Assembly (NCBI RefSeq): GCF_019749255.1
Contig: NZ_JACWFH010000015.1
Location: forward strand, 1-64,000
Reading direction: 5' to 3'
DNA length: 64,000 bases
Source of the DNA: Mesobacillus maritimus
GTDB lineage: Bacteria; Bacillota; Bacilli; Bacillales; Cytobacillaceae
Under the pieces are notes generated by a model. That model saw nothing but the letters and a program-made list of their open reading frames with translations, was not told the DNA's origin and did no database searches. This document shows, piece after piece, positions 1-9,304 of the stretch. The position numbers and the translations under genes were made by a program. Numbering within the stretch: the first letter of the stretch is position 1; every line of letters begins with the position of its first letter.

Positions 1-30
1 CCGTAGCTAGACAACGATACTCAGTTTACT

Positions 31-70
<40 letters not shown>

Positions 71-110
71 GATTTTTGCGCAAGCAAAATACTTCACCTT
101 CAATTAAATA

Positions 111-227
<117 letters not shown>

Positions 228-232
228 AAAAT

Positions 233-264
233 GAAAACAACCATTCTTGGTTGTTTTTTTTTCT
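233..264 (+). terminator. Rho-independent terminator of the rRNA operon
   Basis: The arms AAAACAACC and GGTTGTTTT flank a 4-nt loop and run into a T tract a few bases after the 5S gene. It marks the end of the rrn transcript. Confidence 0.9.
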
Positions 265-401
265 GTCTTTTAGAGATTTTTTTGGAAAAAGGTCAATATC
301 TGAATCCACAAGTACTTTAAAAGCATGAAAACCTGACTTTTAGAGGCAAATAAAGTAATTTGTTAATAAAATGAGTGTTCATTCTATGTATAACACTATA
401 T

Positions 402-580
402 TTATTCCCCCTAGAGGGAATAAACACAGTTTATATTCCCCCTAAAGGGAATATCTAGTTACGCATTCATAAAAAATCAGATTATATTCCCCCTAAACCG
501 GCTTTTATTCCCCCTTAATGATGATATATTCCCCCTACAGCGAATAACCAAGTCGATATATTCCCCCTAGGGGGAATATA
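402..580. repeat. Array of six TATTCCCCCTA boxes, three of them palindromic
   Basis: Six copies of TATTCCCCCTA or a close variant lie at about 402, 433, 484, 505, 526 and 557. The copies at 402-423 and 433-454 are 22-bp near-perfect palindromes (ATTCCC ... GGGAAT). The one at 557-580 is a perfect 24-bp palindrome centred on CCCCCTAGGGGG. The others are half sites. The 400 bases between the rRNA terminator and the ABC exporter hold no gene, so the array may be a protein-binding cluster, a set of cruciform/hairpin elements or a repeat family. I do not recognise it. Confidence 0.75.
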
Positions 581-715
581 AGGGGCATGTTCGTCTGGTA
601 CAGGAGTTGATAATCGCTTTTCAATGCCAGGCTGTCCTCGGGCACTTGTTGGAAAATTTATAGTGAATATTTATACTTTTTGTAATACAATAAAATCTTG
701 CGAGGAGGAAAGGGA

Positions 716-2455
716 ATGAATTTATTACATACGACATGGGAACATTTTAAGCCATATTGGAGGAAGCTGCTGCTTGCGGTGTTTTTTTCATTAGTGGGCG
801 GGGCTTTTACCATTTTGCCTCCATTATTGGCAGGGAAATTAGTGGATGAAGTAATTGAGGGTGGGGAGATGTCCTTATTACTCTGGATTGTTGGCGGTGT
901 TTTAATTGCTTTCTTAGGGAAGTCATTATTTGAGACACTGCAGGAGTTTGTCCAGGTGAAAATTGGCTTGGATGTGATTACCGACATGCAAATAAGGGCC
1001 TTTAAAAAACTGCATCGGACACCGATGTCTTTTTTTAGTACAACACCAAGAGGGGATATGTTATATCGTCTCACGCATGATGTGGAATCGATTCAAAATC
1101 TAAATAACACGGTCGTCCCACGGATTTTACAGCAGGTCATCAGTGCGGTTGCGGCATTCTCTGCCGTTTTTGTTTTGTACTGGCCGGCCGCTATCATTAT
1201 GTTTGTTGTTTTTGCTATTTATATTTTGCCTTCATTTAAGCTTGGAAAGACGATGAGAAAAATGAGTGCCGTTCAAAGAGAGATGAGCTCTGATATGTAT
1301 CATCATTTGCAAGAAAGTATTGAGAGCGTTCGGCTCGTTCGAACGTTTCAAACCCAAGAGCAGGAAGTCGGAACACAACGAAAAAAACTCACCGATTGGA
1401 AAACTTATTCTATTCGGGCTGCTTTGATTGGGAAGGTCAATTGGCGCCTCGGGAACTTGTTTAATATTGCGACACCTGGTGTTGTGATGCTATTCGGAGG
1501 GTTTGCAATTTGGGACGGGAATATCTCAGTCGGTACTTTAGTTGCCTGCCTAAGTTATATCCCAATCATGTTTTTACCGGTTCGTTCTTTAGCTGAAAAT
1601 GCGTTGACGATTCAACAGGCGATTCCCGCCTTACAACGAATCTATGAATATTTTGATTTGCCTGAAGAGCATATAGCAAATCTTCCGTCGTTTGGGGAGG
1701 TAGAAGGGAAAATTGATTTAGAAAATATCTGGTTTACTTACCCTTCTAGCGAGAAAAAAATACTAAAAGGCGTGTCGTTATCATTAGAGCAAGGGACTCA
1801 TATTGGAATTGTTGGTACCAGTGGCGGGGGAAAAAGTACTTTGATTCAAATTTTACTAGGGTTGTATGAACCGGATAAGGGGACCGTTCACATTGACGGA
1901 AAGAACCTCTTTGACTATAACCGGAATAGTTTCCGCCAACAGGTAGGGGTGGTTTCACAGGAAACCTTCCTATTAAATAGCACTCTGCGGAATAACCTTT
2001 TATATGGAAAAACAAATGCAACTCAAGAAGAGTTGGATCGGGCTGTGGAAGCGGCAGGGTTAAAAGAGGTAATTGAATCATTGGAAGATCAATACGAAAC
2101 AATAGTGGGGGAGCGAGGCTTAAAGCTATCTGGGGGACAAAGACAAAGGGTTGCGCTTGCCAGAGCGATTCTTCGCCAGCCTCCTGTTTTGATTTTTGAT
2201 GAAGCGACATCTTCTCTGGATGGAGAGACGGAAGAAAAAGTTCAGGAATCGCTTGAACAATTGATTCCTGGACGAACGACGATTACGATTGCTCACAGGC
2301 TGGTGACCGTACGAAACGCGGATAAAATTATCCTCTTAGATCAGGGGATGGTGGCAGAACAAGGGACGCATGAAGAACTGCTTGCTCTACGGGGACAATA
2401 CTATCAGCTATATACAGCACAATACAGCGAGTTGGAAATGGAGATGATAGGATGA
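716..2455 (+). CDS. ABC exporter half-transporter (permease-ATPase fusion), first subunit
   Basis: A 579-aa fused ABC exporter. The N-terminal half is a six-helix ABC_membrane domain (about residues 15-290). The C-terminal nucleotide-binding domain has Walker A GTSGGGKST near residue 370, signature LSGGQRQR, Walker B VLIFDEAT and H-loop TIAHRL, so its ATPase site looks complete. ATG 716 is preferred because GAGGAGG lies 7-13 nt before it; an in-frame TTG at 698 would put that site inside the gene. The stop overlaps the start of the next gene by 4 bp (ATGA), implying coupled expression of a heterodimer, as in BmrCD or YfiBC. The substrate (drug, lipid or peptide) cannot be read from the sequence. 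Confidence 0.9.
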   Translation: MNLLHTTWEHFKPYWRKLLLAVFFSLVGGAFTILPPLLAGKLVDEVIEGGEMSLLLWIVGGVLIAFLGKSLFETLQEFVQVKIGLDVITDMQIRAFKKLHRTPMSFFSTTPRGDMLYRLTHDVESIQNLNNTVVPRILQQVISAVAAFSAVFVLYWPAAIIMFVVFAIYILPSFKLGKTMRKMSAVQREMSSDMYHHLQESIESVRLVRTFQTQEQEVGTQRKKLTDWKTYSIRAALIGKVNWRLGNLFNIATPGVVMLFGGFAIWDGNISVGTLVACLSYIPIMFLPVRSLAENALTIQQAIPALQRIYEYFDLPEEHIANLPSFGEVEGKIDLENIWFTYPSSEKKILKGVSLSLEQGTHIGIVGTSGGGKSTLIQILLGLYEPDKGTVHIDGKNLFDYNRNSFRQQVGVVSQETFLLNSTLRNNLLYGKTNATQEELDRAVEAAGLKEVIESLEDQYETIVGERGLKLSGGQRQRVALARAILRQPPVLIFDEATSSLDGETEEKVQESLEQLIPGRTTITIAHRLVTVRNADKIILLDQGMVAEQGTHEELLALRGQYYQLYTAQYSELEMEMIG

Positions 2456-4257
2456 GTACAAAAACGGTCTCCTCGCAACCAAAAAGTCGTGATGGAAGAA
2501 GAGTCCTGAACTTTCTTAAGCCGTATAAAAAATGGGTCATTGGAGATTCGATTGTGATTGCTATTAGTCAGGTCTTTTCGGCCTTAATTCCCACACTCGC
2601 CTTGAGTTGGTTGATAGACACGATCATCCCTGGTGATAATCACCAATGGCTTTGGGGATTAATGTGGCTATTGATTCTTTCAGGAGTATTGGATTTAGTG
2701 ATGATGGTCATCGATGAGTATTTTTGTCATCAAACTGCAAAGACGGTAACGAATTGGCAAAAGCTACGCCTATTTAGTCATTTACAGGTGTTGCCGTTTT
2801 CTTTTTATCATAACAATTCTTCAGGGGAGCTGCTAGCTAGGGTATCAGATGACCCTGATACGCTCCACAATTTTCTTGCTTGGGAAGGGTCAACCTTCAT
2901 GGCAAGCGTTCAAGGTGTCTTGATATACAGCTTAGTGCTTCTGTGGATTCACCCTTATTTAATGATTACTAGTGTTGTGTTAGGGGTTCTCTTTTACTGG
3001 GCATCTAATTATGTTGGAGCTAGAACACGTGCTGCTTCCGCAGATGCGCGTGCCGAGGCTTCTCGCTATCTTGAGAGACTACGAGAATCGGTTACGGGAA
3101 TTCATTTGTCCCGTGTGATGGGGGTTTCTGATAGTGAGGTAGAGAGCGTAATCAGGATTAGGAATTCTTTTGTCCAGCATTCAATAAAAGAACTTAAAGC
3201 AAGAATGCAATCAGTTGTTGTAATTGCGAGCTATAATGGTTTTGCTCTAGGACTGGTTTATTTTATTAGTACATTATTAATTTGGAATGATGGTTTGACG
3301 AGTGGACAAATGCTGACCGCAGGAGGGTTAGTGACGATTGCAGCAAATGAAATGCAAAGATTGCTGCGCAACTGGCTATCTGTTAGAAGGACAGGCCCGG
3401 CGCTTGATCGTTCCGATATCCTGCTATCGCACGCGACTGCTGATGCGGAAACAACAGCAGGAAAGGTTGGGGATCGGGCAGCTGGCCATATTTCTTTAAA
3501 AGACGTTACATTTGCTTATCCAGGCAAGGAAGAAACCGTATTGTCAGGTGTTTCTTTTGATATCCGTTCTGGTGAAAAGGTGGCATTGGTTGGACCAAGT
3601 GGCTCGGGAAAATCGACCATTGTCGACTTGTTGTTCAGATTATATGATACGAAAAAAGGCATAATCGAAGTGGATGGTATTGCGATCACGGAATGGGATA
3701 CAGCATGGCTACGTTCACAAATGGCGATCGTCACGCAAGATGTCCAGTTGCGTAGTGGTTCACTCGCCGAAAACCTGCGCATTGGAAAGCAGGATGCAAC
3801 CGATGAAGAATTATTAAACGCTCTGCATGCTAGCGGGCTGGATGATATAATCGCAACCTTACCTGAAGGATTGAATACGAAAGTTGGGGAACGAGGCAGC
3901 CTTCTCTCTGGAGGTCAAAAGCAGCGATTATCCTTAGCAAGGGCAATTCTCAAGGATGCACCAATTTTAGTGTTAGATGAAGCTAGTTCTGCACTTGATC
4001 CGATTACGGAAACGAAAATCAATGAAGCTGTTTTGAAAACAGGCAAGAAGCAAACGATTATCATTGTTTCCCATCGCCTTTCCACGGTTTTATCGGCGGA
4101 TAACATTATCGTTTTGGAAAACGGAAAAATTGTTGAGATTGGTAGCCATGGAGATTTACTAAAAAACGAAACTGGAGTCTACACTAGACTCTTCGGAAGA
4201 GAAGCGGGCATTGGAGAGAGAACCATCCGCCATTCAGAGCCTCAGGCGATATTGTAA
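2452..4257 (+). CDS. ABC exporter half-transporter (permease-ATPase fusion), second subunit
   Basis: A 601-aa partner of the preceding gene. A short cytoplasmic lead is followed by six membrane helices (about 30-310) and a nucleotide-binding domain with Walker A GPSGSGKST, signature LSGGQKQR, Walker B ILVLDEASSALD and H-loop IVSHRL. Both subunits keep the catalytic Glu, so this is not an obviously degenerate-site heterodimer of the BmrCD kind. The ATG overlaps the previous stop. A terminator follows at 4313-4340, so the pair forms a two-gene unit. A role in multidrug or metabolite efflux is the usual family assignment and is inference here. Confidence 0.9.
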   Translation: MSTKTVSSQPKSRDGRRVLNFLKPYKKWVIGDSIVIAISQVFSALIPTLALSWLIDTIIPGDNHQWLWGLMWLLILSGVLDLVMMVIDEYFCHQTAKTVTNWQKLRLFSHLQVLPFSFYHNNSSGELLARVSDDPDTLHNFLAWEGSTFMASVQGVLIYSLVLLWIHPYLMITSVVLGVLFYWASNYVGARTRAASADARAEASRYLERLRESVTGIHLSRVMGVSDSEVESVIRIRNSFVQHSIKELKARMQSVVVIASYNGFALGLVYFISTLLIWNDGLTSGQMLTAGGLVTIAANEMQRLLRNWLSVRRTGPALDRSDILLSHATADAETTAGKVGDRAAGHISLKDVTFAYPGKEETVLSGVSFDIRSGEKVALVGPSGSGKSTIVDLLFRLYDTKKGIIEVDGIAITEWDTAWLRSQMAIVTQDVQLRSGSLAENLRIGKQDATDEELLNALHASGLDDIIATLPEGLNTKVGERGSLLSGGQKQRLSLARAILKDAPILVLDEASSALDPITETKINEAVLKTGKKQTIIIVSHRLSTVLSADNIIVLENGKIVEIGSHGDLLKNETGVYTRLFGREAGIGERTIRHSEPQAIL

Positions 4258-4312
4258 AAAAAGAATCAGTATGTAAAATTAAAGCACCTGGACTATTTAC
4301 ATGATAAAATAT

Positions 4313-4340
4313 ATGCCCAGTCTTAGGACTGGGTATTTTA
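4313..4340 (+). terminator. Terminator after the ABC exporter pair
   Basis: CCCAGTC and GACTGGG pair around a short TTAG loop and are followed by TATTTTAATT. Confidence 0.8.
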
Positions 4341-4482
4341 ATTGTTCAAAATAAATACCATGTAGAAGGCTTATAATTCAAAATCAGTGTGATGGTGTCC
4401 ACACCTTTAATACAGTGAATATGGTAGAGTGGATTTACTATTGGAAATATTCAAACTTTATAAAGTTAGGAGGGGATAACGA

Positions 4483-5550
4483 ATGATTGAACTCATGATG
4501 CAAAAAGCAGAAAAACTTTTTCCAGGATATTTTGCGTTGGTCATGGCGACTGGGGCTTTATCCATCGGAACACATCTGATTGGGATGGAGTTCATTTCCG
4601 TTTTTTTATTGTATGTAAATGTGGTGGCGTACCTCACCTTATGGTTTCTTACGCTAATTCGTTTAACCAGATATTTTCCGAGGGTTGTAGAGGATGTAAC
4701 GAGCCATACACTAGGTCCTGGTTTTTTCACTCTTGTTGCAGGTACATGTGTATTCGGAAGTCAATTAATCATAGTAGCAGACATGGTTACAATAGCTACT
4801 TATTTATGGGCGCTGGCAATTTGTTTATGGACCGTCATTATGTATACATTCTTCACAGCTGTCACCGTTCGAAAAGAAAAGCCGACCATGGCAGAAGGGA
4901 TCAACGGAGCTTGGTTAATCGCAGCGGTCTCAACACAATCCATCTCGATTCTAGGCACCTTGTTGTCGCCATTCATTCATAATGGTCAGGAAATCGTGTT
5001 GTTTTTTACTTTGTGCATGTACTTTCTCGGTGGCATGTTATATCTGAACATCATGACACTTATATTCTATCGATTCACCTTTGTAGAATTAAAACATGCT
5101 GCGTTAACTCCACCTTACTGGATCAATATGGGCGCTGTTGCCATCACAACACTCGCAGGATCTACGCTCATTCTACATGCGCATTCTTGGCCACTTCTTA
5201 AGGAAATCACTCCCTTTTTAAAAGGTTTTACTCTTTTTTTCTGGATAACAGGTACATGGTGGATTCCCTTATTGTTCATTTTGATGATTTGGCGGCATCT
5301 TTATCATCGCTATCCGTTATCCTATGAACCACAATTGTGGGGGATGGTGTTCCCGCTTGCCATGTATACAACTAGTACATTTCAATTATCAAAAGCGTTA
5401 GAAGTTCCATTCTTAACCGTTATTCCCAGCTTTATGGTGTATATCGCAATAGCGGCCTGGATCATCGTGTTTGCCGGACTGATGCATCACTTGTACATAA
5501 CAACTAGGAATCATTTTCAAGCACCCAGAAAAAAAGAAATAGGGTTCTGA
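4483..5550 (+). CDS. TDT family (TehA/SLAC1-type) carrier or anion channel
   Basis: A 355-aa polytopic membrane protein of about ten helices matching the tellurite-resistance/dicarboxylate transporter (TDT) family. It shows the family opening PGYFALVMATGALSIG, the central stretch GPGFFTLVAGTCVFGSQ, and the late W-x-x-PLLFIL and WGMVFPLAMY helices. Relatives include TehA, malate carriers, sulfite efflux pumps and the plant anion channel SLAC1, so the substrate is uncertain. An AGGAGGGG site lies 9 nt before ATG 4483. It stands alone, with terminators before and after. No tehB-like methyltransferase is adjacent, so tellurite resistance is not indicated. Confidence 0.85.
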   Translation: MIELMMQKAEKLFPGYFALVMATGALSIGTHLIGMEFISVFLLYVNVVAYLTLWFLTLIRLTRYFPRVVEDVTSHTLGPGFFTLVAGTCVFGSQLIIVADMVTIATYLWALAICLWTVIMYTFFTAVTVRKEKPTMAEGINGAWLIAAVSTQSISILGTLLSPFIHNGQEIVLFFTLCMYFLGGMLYLNIMTLIFYRFTFVELKHAALTPPYWINMGAVAITTLAGSTLILHAHSWPLLKEITPFLKGFTLFFWITGTWWIPLLFILMIWRHLYHRYPLSYEPQLWGMVFPLAMYTTSTFQLSKALEVPFLTVIPSFMVYIAIAAWIIVFAGLMHHLYITTRNHFQAPRKKEIGF

Positions 5551-5697
5551 GTCGTAACACAGTATAAAGGGAAAAAATATTAGGGGGATTTTTATTATTT
5601 GTTTGGTTTACTTAATCTAGGAAGTCTCTTGCTTGGACATTAACATTAGTATTACCAAAAGAAATTTAACAAGGTAAAACACAGCATAAATAGCATA

Positions 5698-5738
5698 GAA
5701 AAACGCTTTGAGACTATCACTCAGAGCGTTTTTTTCAA
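5698..5738. terminator. Bidirectional terminator between convergent genes
   Basis: AAAACGCTTTGAG pairs with CTCAGAGCGTTTT, with T tracts on both strands. It can serve the TDT gene and the reverse-strand genes ending at 5762. The remaining bases from 5551 to 5697 show nothing recognisable. Confidence 0.8.
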
Positions 5739-5761
5739 ACAAAGCTAAGGTTCTTTATATG

Positions 5762-6277
5762 TTAGTCTTTAACACCTAATTCATATGTATTACCATCAAG
5801 CTCTAACTCTACATGGTTCCAACTTAAAAACTCATCACAGGTAATGGACAGTTTATTGTTAGACCACTTATGAAATTTAATCATATCCATTTGTATTGGA
5901 CTATCCACATATATCTTTTCGGATAAAGTTGATTTTATAATTTCAATAGTATAATAATCAGCTAGTATGAAATCTCCCGAAGGGCTAACTGTTAAATTTT
6001 GATATTGAGGCTGGGACTCATATTCAGCTAATTCTCCACTGAGAGAATTCAGTTTAAATAAATAATCCGAAGTAAGGACAAGCACACAGTTATGCATTTT
6101 TGATACTGCAACTCCTCGTGGAAAGCCTCGAAAATGACCACACCATTCACTTAAATCTTTATTAGTGAATTTTATCCAAGTCCAATCCTGAGAGTTCCAT
6201 GGACTTGAAATATCATAAATCTTTTCATAGTATTCTCCTGAAAATGGTTGAGTTAGAATCTCTGCTTTCGTTATCAT
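5762..6277 (-). CDS. Hypothetical protein, 171 aa
   Basis: I do not recognise this soluble protein. It is rich in Trp, Tyr and Asp and has beta-strand-like segments with a repeated hydrophobic-Leu-Thr-Ser pattern (LVLTSDYLFKLNSLSGE, LTVSPSGDFILADYYTIEII), which could be blades of a small beta-propeller-like fold. The start at 6277 (MITKAEIL) is chosen because GGAGG lies 7 nt upstream; an ATG 15 nt earlier overlaps that site. It is the last of three reverse-strand genes behind two membrane proteins and before a shared terminator. Any link with the YrvL-like protein is unproven. Confidence 0.7.
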   Translation of the reverse strand: MITKAEILTQPFSGEYYEKIYDISSPWNSQDWTWIKFTNKDLSEWCGHFRGFPRGVAVSKMHNCVLVLTSDYLFKLNSLSGELAEYESQPQYQNLTVSPSGDFILADYYTIEIIKSTLSEKIYVDSPIQMDMIKFHKWSNNKLSITCDEFLSWNHVELELDGNTYELGVKD

Positions 6278-6358
6278 TCTTTTGTCCTCCATTAAAAAAC
6301 AATAATTACACGCTGCTGCTTTGAAGTATTTACAAGCCTAATTGAATTACCGCCCTTA

Positions 6359-6634
6359 TTAGAAGAAGAATAAAAATAACCCTATAATTCCGGTCACCAA
6401 ATAACAAATAACGCCTATTTTTTTCTTTGTTTTATCAACTTTAGCTTTCTTTTCTAAGTTTCTTATGTAGTCATATATCACCCATAAACTAATCAAAAGA
6501 ACAACCCCAAACACTGGCTTAATTTTCAAATAGATGAGTGTAAATACTGTCACGATTGCGAACGCTACGTTACTTAAAATTGTTAGAATGATAACTGCCC
6601 CCTTGATGTTCTTCTCTCTAATTCTACTGCTCAA
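6359..6634 (-). CDS. Small membrane protein, 91 aa
   Basis: A 91-aa protein with three predicted membrane helices (about 12-35, 41-58 and 73-91) and a basic loop between helices two and three (RNLEKKAKVDKTKKK). It begins with TTG at 6634, 3-5 nt after an AGGAAA ribosome site. It lies 31 bp after the YrvL-like gene on the same strand and is probably cotranscribed. No family was recognised. Confidence 0.65.
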   Translation of the reverse strand: MSSRIREKNIKGAVIILTILSNVAFAIVTVFTLIYLKIKPVFGVVLLISLWVIYDYIRNLEKKAKVDKTKKKIGVICYLVTGIIGLFLFFF

Positions 6635-6665
6635 CGTTTCCTGTGAGCTTAAGAAGTTAACTACT

Positions 6666-7106
6666 CTAATCTTTTTTATCTTCTAAAGCTACACCAATGA
6701 TAAATAATAATACGGCAAGAAGAATTTCTATTGGAAACGGAATCGTAATACTATGCATAATTTCATCAATTGTAAAGATTAACAACCAAGTAACTGTACA
6801 ATCAATCATCATTCTTGCAAAAAGTAGGTTCCATTTTCCCGAGATAAACTGAGAAGATACTCTAACTATCGCCTTAGAAAATATATCAGTGATAATACCG
6901 ACAAGATAATAACTAGCGACAAATATTAATAGAGAATAAAAAGAATTATAGTTTACTCCTAGTAAGCTGAAAATACCTGCAAATCCAAAATAAGCAATTC
7001 CTAAAACAAAGGAAATAGAAAAGACAATAAGGAACAGGATGGTTGTAACCGCAAGAACCTTATCCTTAAAGTTCATATCTCGAAATGAACTGTTATCATT
7101 ACTCAT
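6666..7106 (-). CDS. YrvL-family membrane regulatory protein
   Basis: A 146-aa protein with four predicted helices. The opening FRDMNFKDKVLAVTTI followed by GIAYFGFAGIFSLLGVNYNS and LVGIITDIFSKA resembles Bacillus YrvL (Regulatory protein YrvL family). B. subtilis YrvL is reported to act negatively on the two-part SigO-RsoA sigma factor; no sigO or rsoA is visible here, so that role cannot be transferred. The start has AAAGGAG 7 nt upstream. It leads a likely three-gene reverse-strand unit. Assignment rests on remembered motifs. Confidence 0.65.
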   Translation of the reverse strand: MSNDNSSFRDMNFKDKVLAVTTILFLIVFSISFVLGIAYFGFAGIFSLLGVNYNSFYSLLIFVASYYLVGIITDIFSKAIVRVSSQFISGKWNLLFARMMIDCTVTWLLIFTIDEIMHSITIPFPIEILLAVLLFIIGVALEDKKD

Positions 7107-7852
7107 TCCATTTCTCCTTTCTAAAAAAAATCCTCGTCAAATATTAAACTCTTCTGCTTCGTTCGTATAAGAACATCATTTCACAGAGTATAAATTTATC
7201 TTACCATAAATTCTCGGGTTCCCTTTTAATAGAAAAAGACATTCAATATAAAGCATACAATGTGCAACAAATCTGGCAACGATTTTAAAAGGAATCAAAT
7301 AATTCCTGCAGTGTTGCAAGTCATGTGCAAATTAATAGTTGTAATATATATAACTACCAAAAAGAGACACAAATTCAAAAGTGAATTGTGTCTCTAATTA
7401 TGATGGTTTTTTCTGTCTTTTCCCAATATCCGAAACTGTTACGAATAGCACATAGATCTTTTCTATTTACTCTTTGGTGAATACGGAGGTAGGGAGTTTG
7501 TTGTTAAAAAGACATCAAATTGTTCTGGATTCCTTTTGGCAAGCTTACAAAATTTGTTACACTTCAGCTTTACTCGACGACTTCATAACTAAAATAGTAC
7601 TCTTCTTTGATTGTAATCTAGCTTGGCCGATTGCGAAGCTGGTTTCATTGTCAAACGATAACAATAGACCGACTGCTCAATGAGGGACTGCCTAAGTTAG
7701 ATCTAAGGAGGTCTTGATGGTTAGTAGTTTTTATCGATTATTCTCAAAATCCAAATAAGACTAGCTAAATAAATCACATCCCCCAATCAAAGTAAAATGG
7801 GATTTCAACTGTTGTGGGAACCACTAGGATGGATGACTTTTTTTATAGACTA
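7107..7852. other. Gene-poor interval with one strong hairpin
   Basis: This 746-bp stretch has no convincing gene. At 7364-7395 AGAGACACAAATTC and GAATTGTGTCTCT form a long hairpin with one bulged A, without a clean T tract on the plus strand. A 69-codon open frame at 7474-7683 starts with GTG and has a GGAGG inside it; it resembles nothing I know and its codon use is poor, so it is not called. Confidence 0.5.
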
Positions 7853-9304
7853 CTAGTTAATAGAATTAGGTTGGTTCACAACGCCCTTTAATCCGGTAAA
7901 GAACCTCACTGTGATTAAAGTGGTAGCAAGGACAACGAAGATCCCACTGATAGCACCAACTTGATCGGAAAGTACCCATTCTGGCATATGCTCTGCCCAT
8001 CTTCTAGGTGTGCTAATGCTCCCGGCGTAAAGGAAGGAACCAACAATTCCTGTGAAAAAGGTAAAATATAAAGAGATACTAAAGGTATCAAAACGATTAT
8101 GTTTGATAGAGCCTTCTGTTTTATTAAAGTAGTACATAAAGCCGAGAATCATTGCGATTACTCCCATTCCCATATATGTATGGAAGTGACCTGGCACCCA
8201 TTTCGTATTATGCATCACATGATTGACCACAATCGTAGCATCAATAATCGCTGGTATAGCTCCTGCGACCCAGCCAAACATGGCTAAGAACAAGAGACTT
8301 GAGGCAAAGTCCCATTTGATGCCAGACCGATACACAATCATTAGAGCCCCATAAGCTGTTACGACCATGACTGGAAGTCCATTGGCGTAAGAAAAGACCT
8401 GGCCGATAATCAGCATCCATGTTGGAACCGCAAAATCCATTAATAAGTGGTGTGTATAGATCATTAATGTAAATAAAGTGGAAGCGTTCCAAGCAATTAA
8501 GAAGGCTTTATTTGATTTCCATGGACGCTTTGTATATTTCGCTAGAACTTCATAAACAGCGATAACGGCCATATAAATGGTGGCATTGCAAAAGATATGT
8601 CCAAATGCATAAGTCAAATGCTTAGCAAGCATCGGATCCATCCTAATCGCAGGATAGATAATATTGATGATTGATCCAATGATGACAATTGCTCCAGCTA
8701 GGATGGCCGTTGAGTTGGTGATAATTACCATGGTTGAAGCCACAACCGCAGCCGGTGGTCCATACCCTTTCTTTCCTCTAAAAATATAATCCCAGCCAAG
8801 GGTTTTTCCCAGACCCCCATACTCTTTTATGAAACGTTTAGCCAAATACATATACATAATTAAATACCCGATGCCTAATATCAACACTCCTAATAAAAAC
8901 ATTAGCGGACCGACAATCCCATAAATTTGTGCAGATTGAGCTGGCAATGGATATAAAAATGTCCAAGCATCGGAAAAATCAAATCCGAAAATCGCGATGA
9001 ATATTAACACAACTCCGATTAAAGAGAGAGTAAAATTCAACAGAAAAATGGTTGGATTTAGTTTTATGTATTTAGATAGGAAATACCACATGATGGCGGT
9101 TCCACCTAAAGCTGCAATTCCAACCATTCCGATCCCGTGGGCAGTCATGATCTTGTAAAACCAAATCGGTGTGATCGTAATCATCTCACCTTGGTTGAGC
9201 AGCATGAGTACCCCGAGTATCATCATAAGGATTAACATGATGCTCGTCGTCATTAAATAATAGATGACCGTTTTTTTAGCTAAAGGATGGATGCTAGATT
9301 CCAT
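7853..9304 (-). CDS. B-family heme-copper reductase subunit I, Asn-type active site
   Basis: A 483-aa, roughly 12-helix catalytic subunit of the heme-copper superfamily. Ligands visible by comparison with ba3 oxidases are His56 (low-spin heme, TAHG), His236, His285 and His286 (copper B; FGH and THH), and His373/His375 (PGHFH). The residue four after His236, normally the Tyr cross-linked to it in oxygen reductases, is Asn240. NO reductases also lack that Tyr (cNOR has Glu there), so NO reduction is a serious alternative to oxygen reduction. Automated pipelines would probably call it ba3-type cytochrome c oxidase. It overlaps the subunit II gene by 11 bp. Confidence 0.85.
   Translation of the reverse strand: MESSIHPLAKKTVIYYLMTTSIMLILMMILGVLMLLNQGEMITITPIWFYKIMTAHGIGMVGIAALGGTAIMWYFLSKYIKLNPTIFLLNFTLSLIGVVLIFIAIFGFDFSDAWTFLYPLPAQSAQIYGIVGPLMFLLGVLILGIGYLIMYMYLAKRFIKEYGGLGKTLGWDYIFRGKKGYGPPAAVVASTMVIITNSTAILAGAIVIIGSIINIIYPAIRMDPMLAKHLTYAFGHIFCNATIYMAVIAVYEVLAKYTKRPWKSNKAFLIAWNASTLFTLMIYTHHLLMDFAVPTWMLIIGQVFSYANGLPVMVVTAYGALMIVYRSGIKWDFASSLLFLAMFGWVAGAIPAIIDATIVVNHVMHNTKWVPGHFHTYMGMGVIAMILGFMYYFNKTEGSIKHNRFDTFSISLYFTFFTGIVGSFLYAGSISTPRRWAEHMPEWVLSDQVGAISGIFVVLATTLITVRFFTGLKGVVNQPNSIN

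Noticed and set aside
4483-5550. Tellurite resistance determinant
   Set aside because: TehA-like fold alone does not show this function, and no tehB or ter genes are adjacent.
7474-7683. 69-codon open frame with GTG start
   Set aside because: No recognisable motif, unfavourable composition, and the internal GGAGG leads only to TTG codons; no evidence that it is translated.
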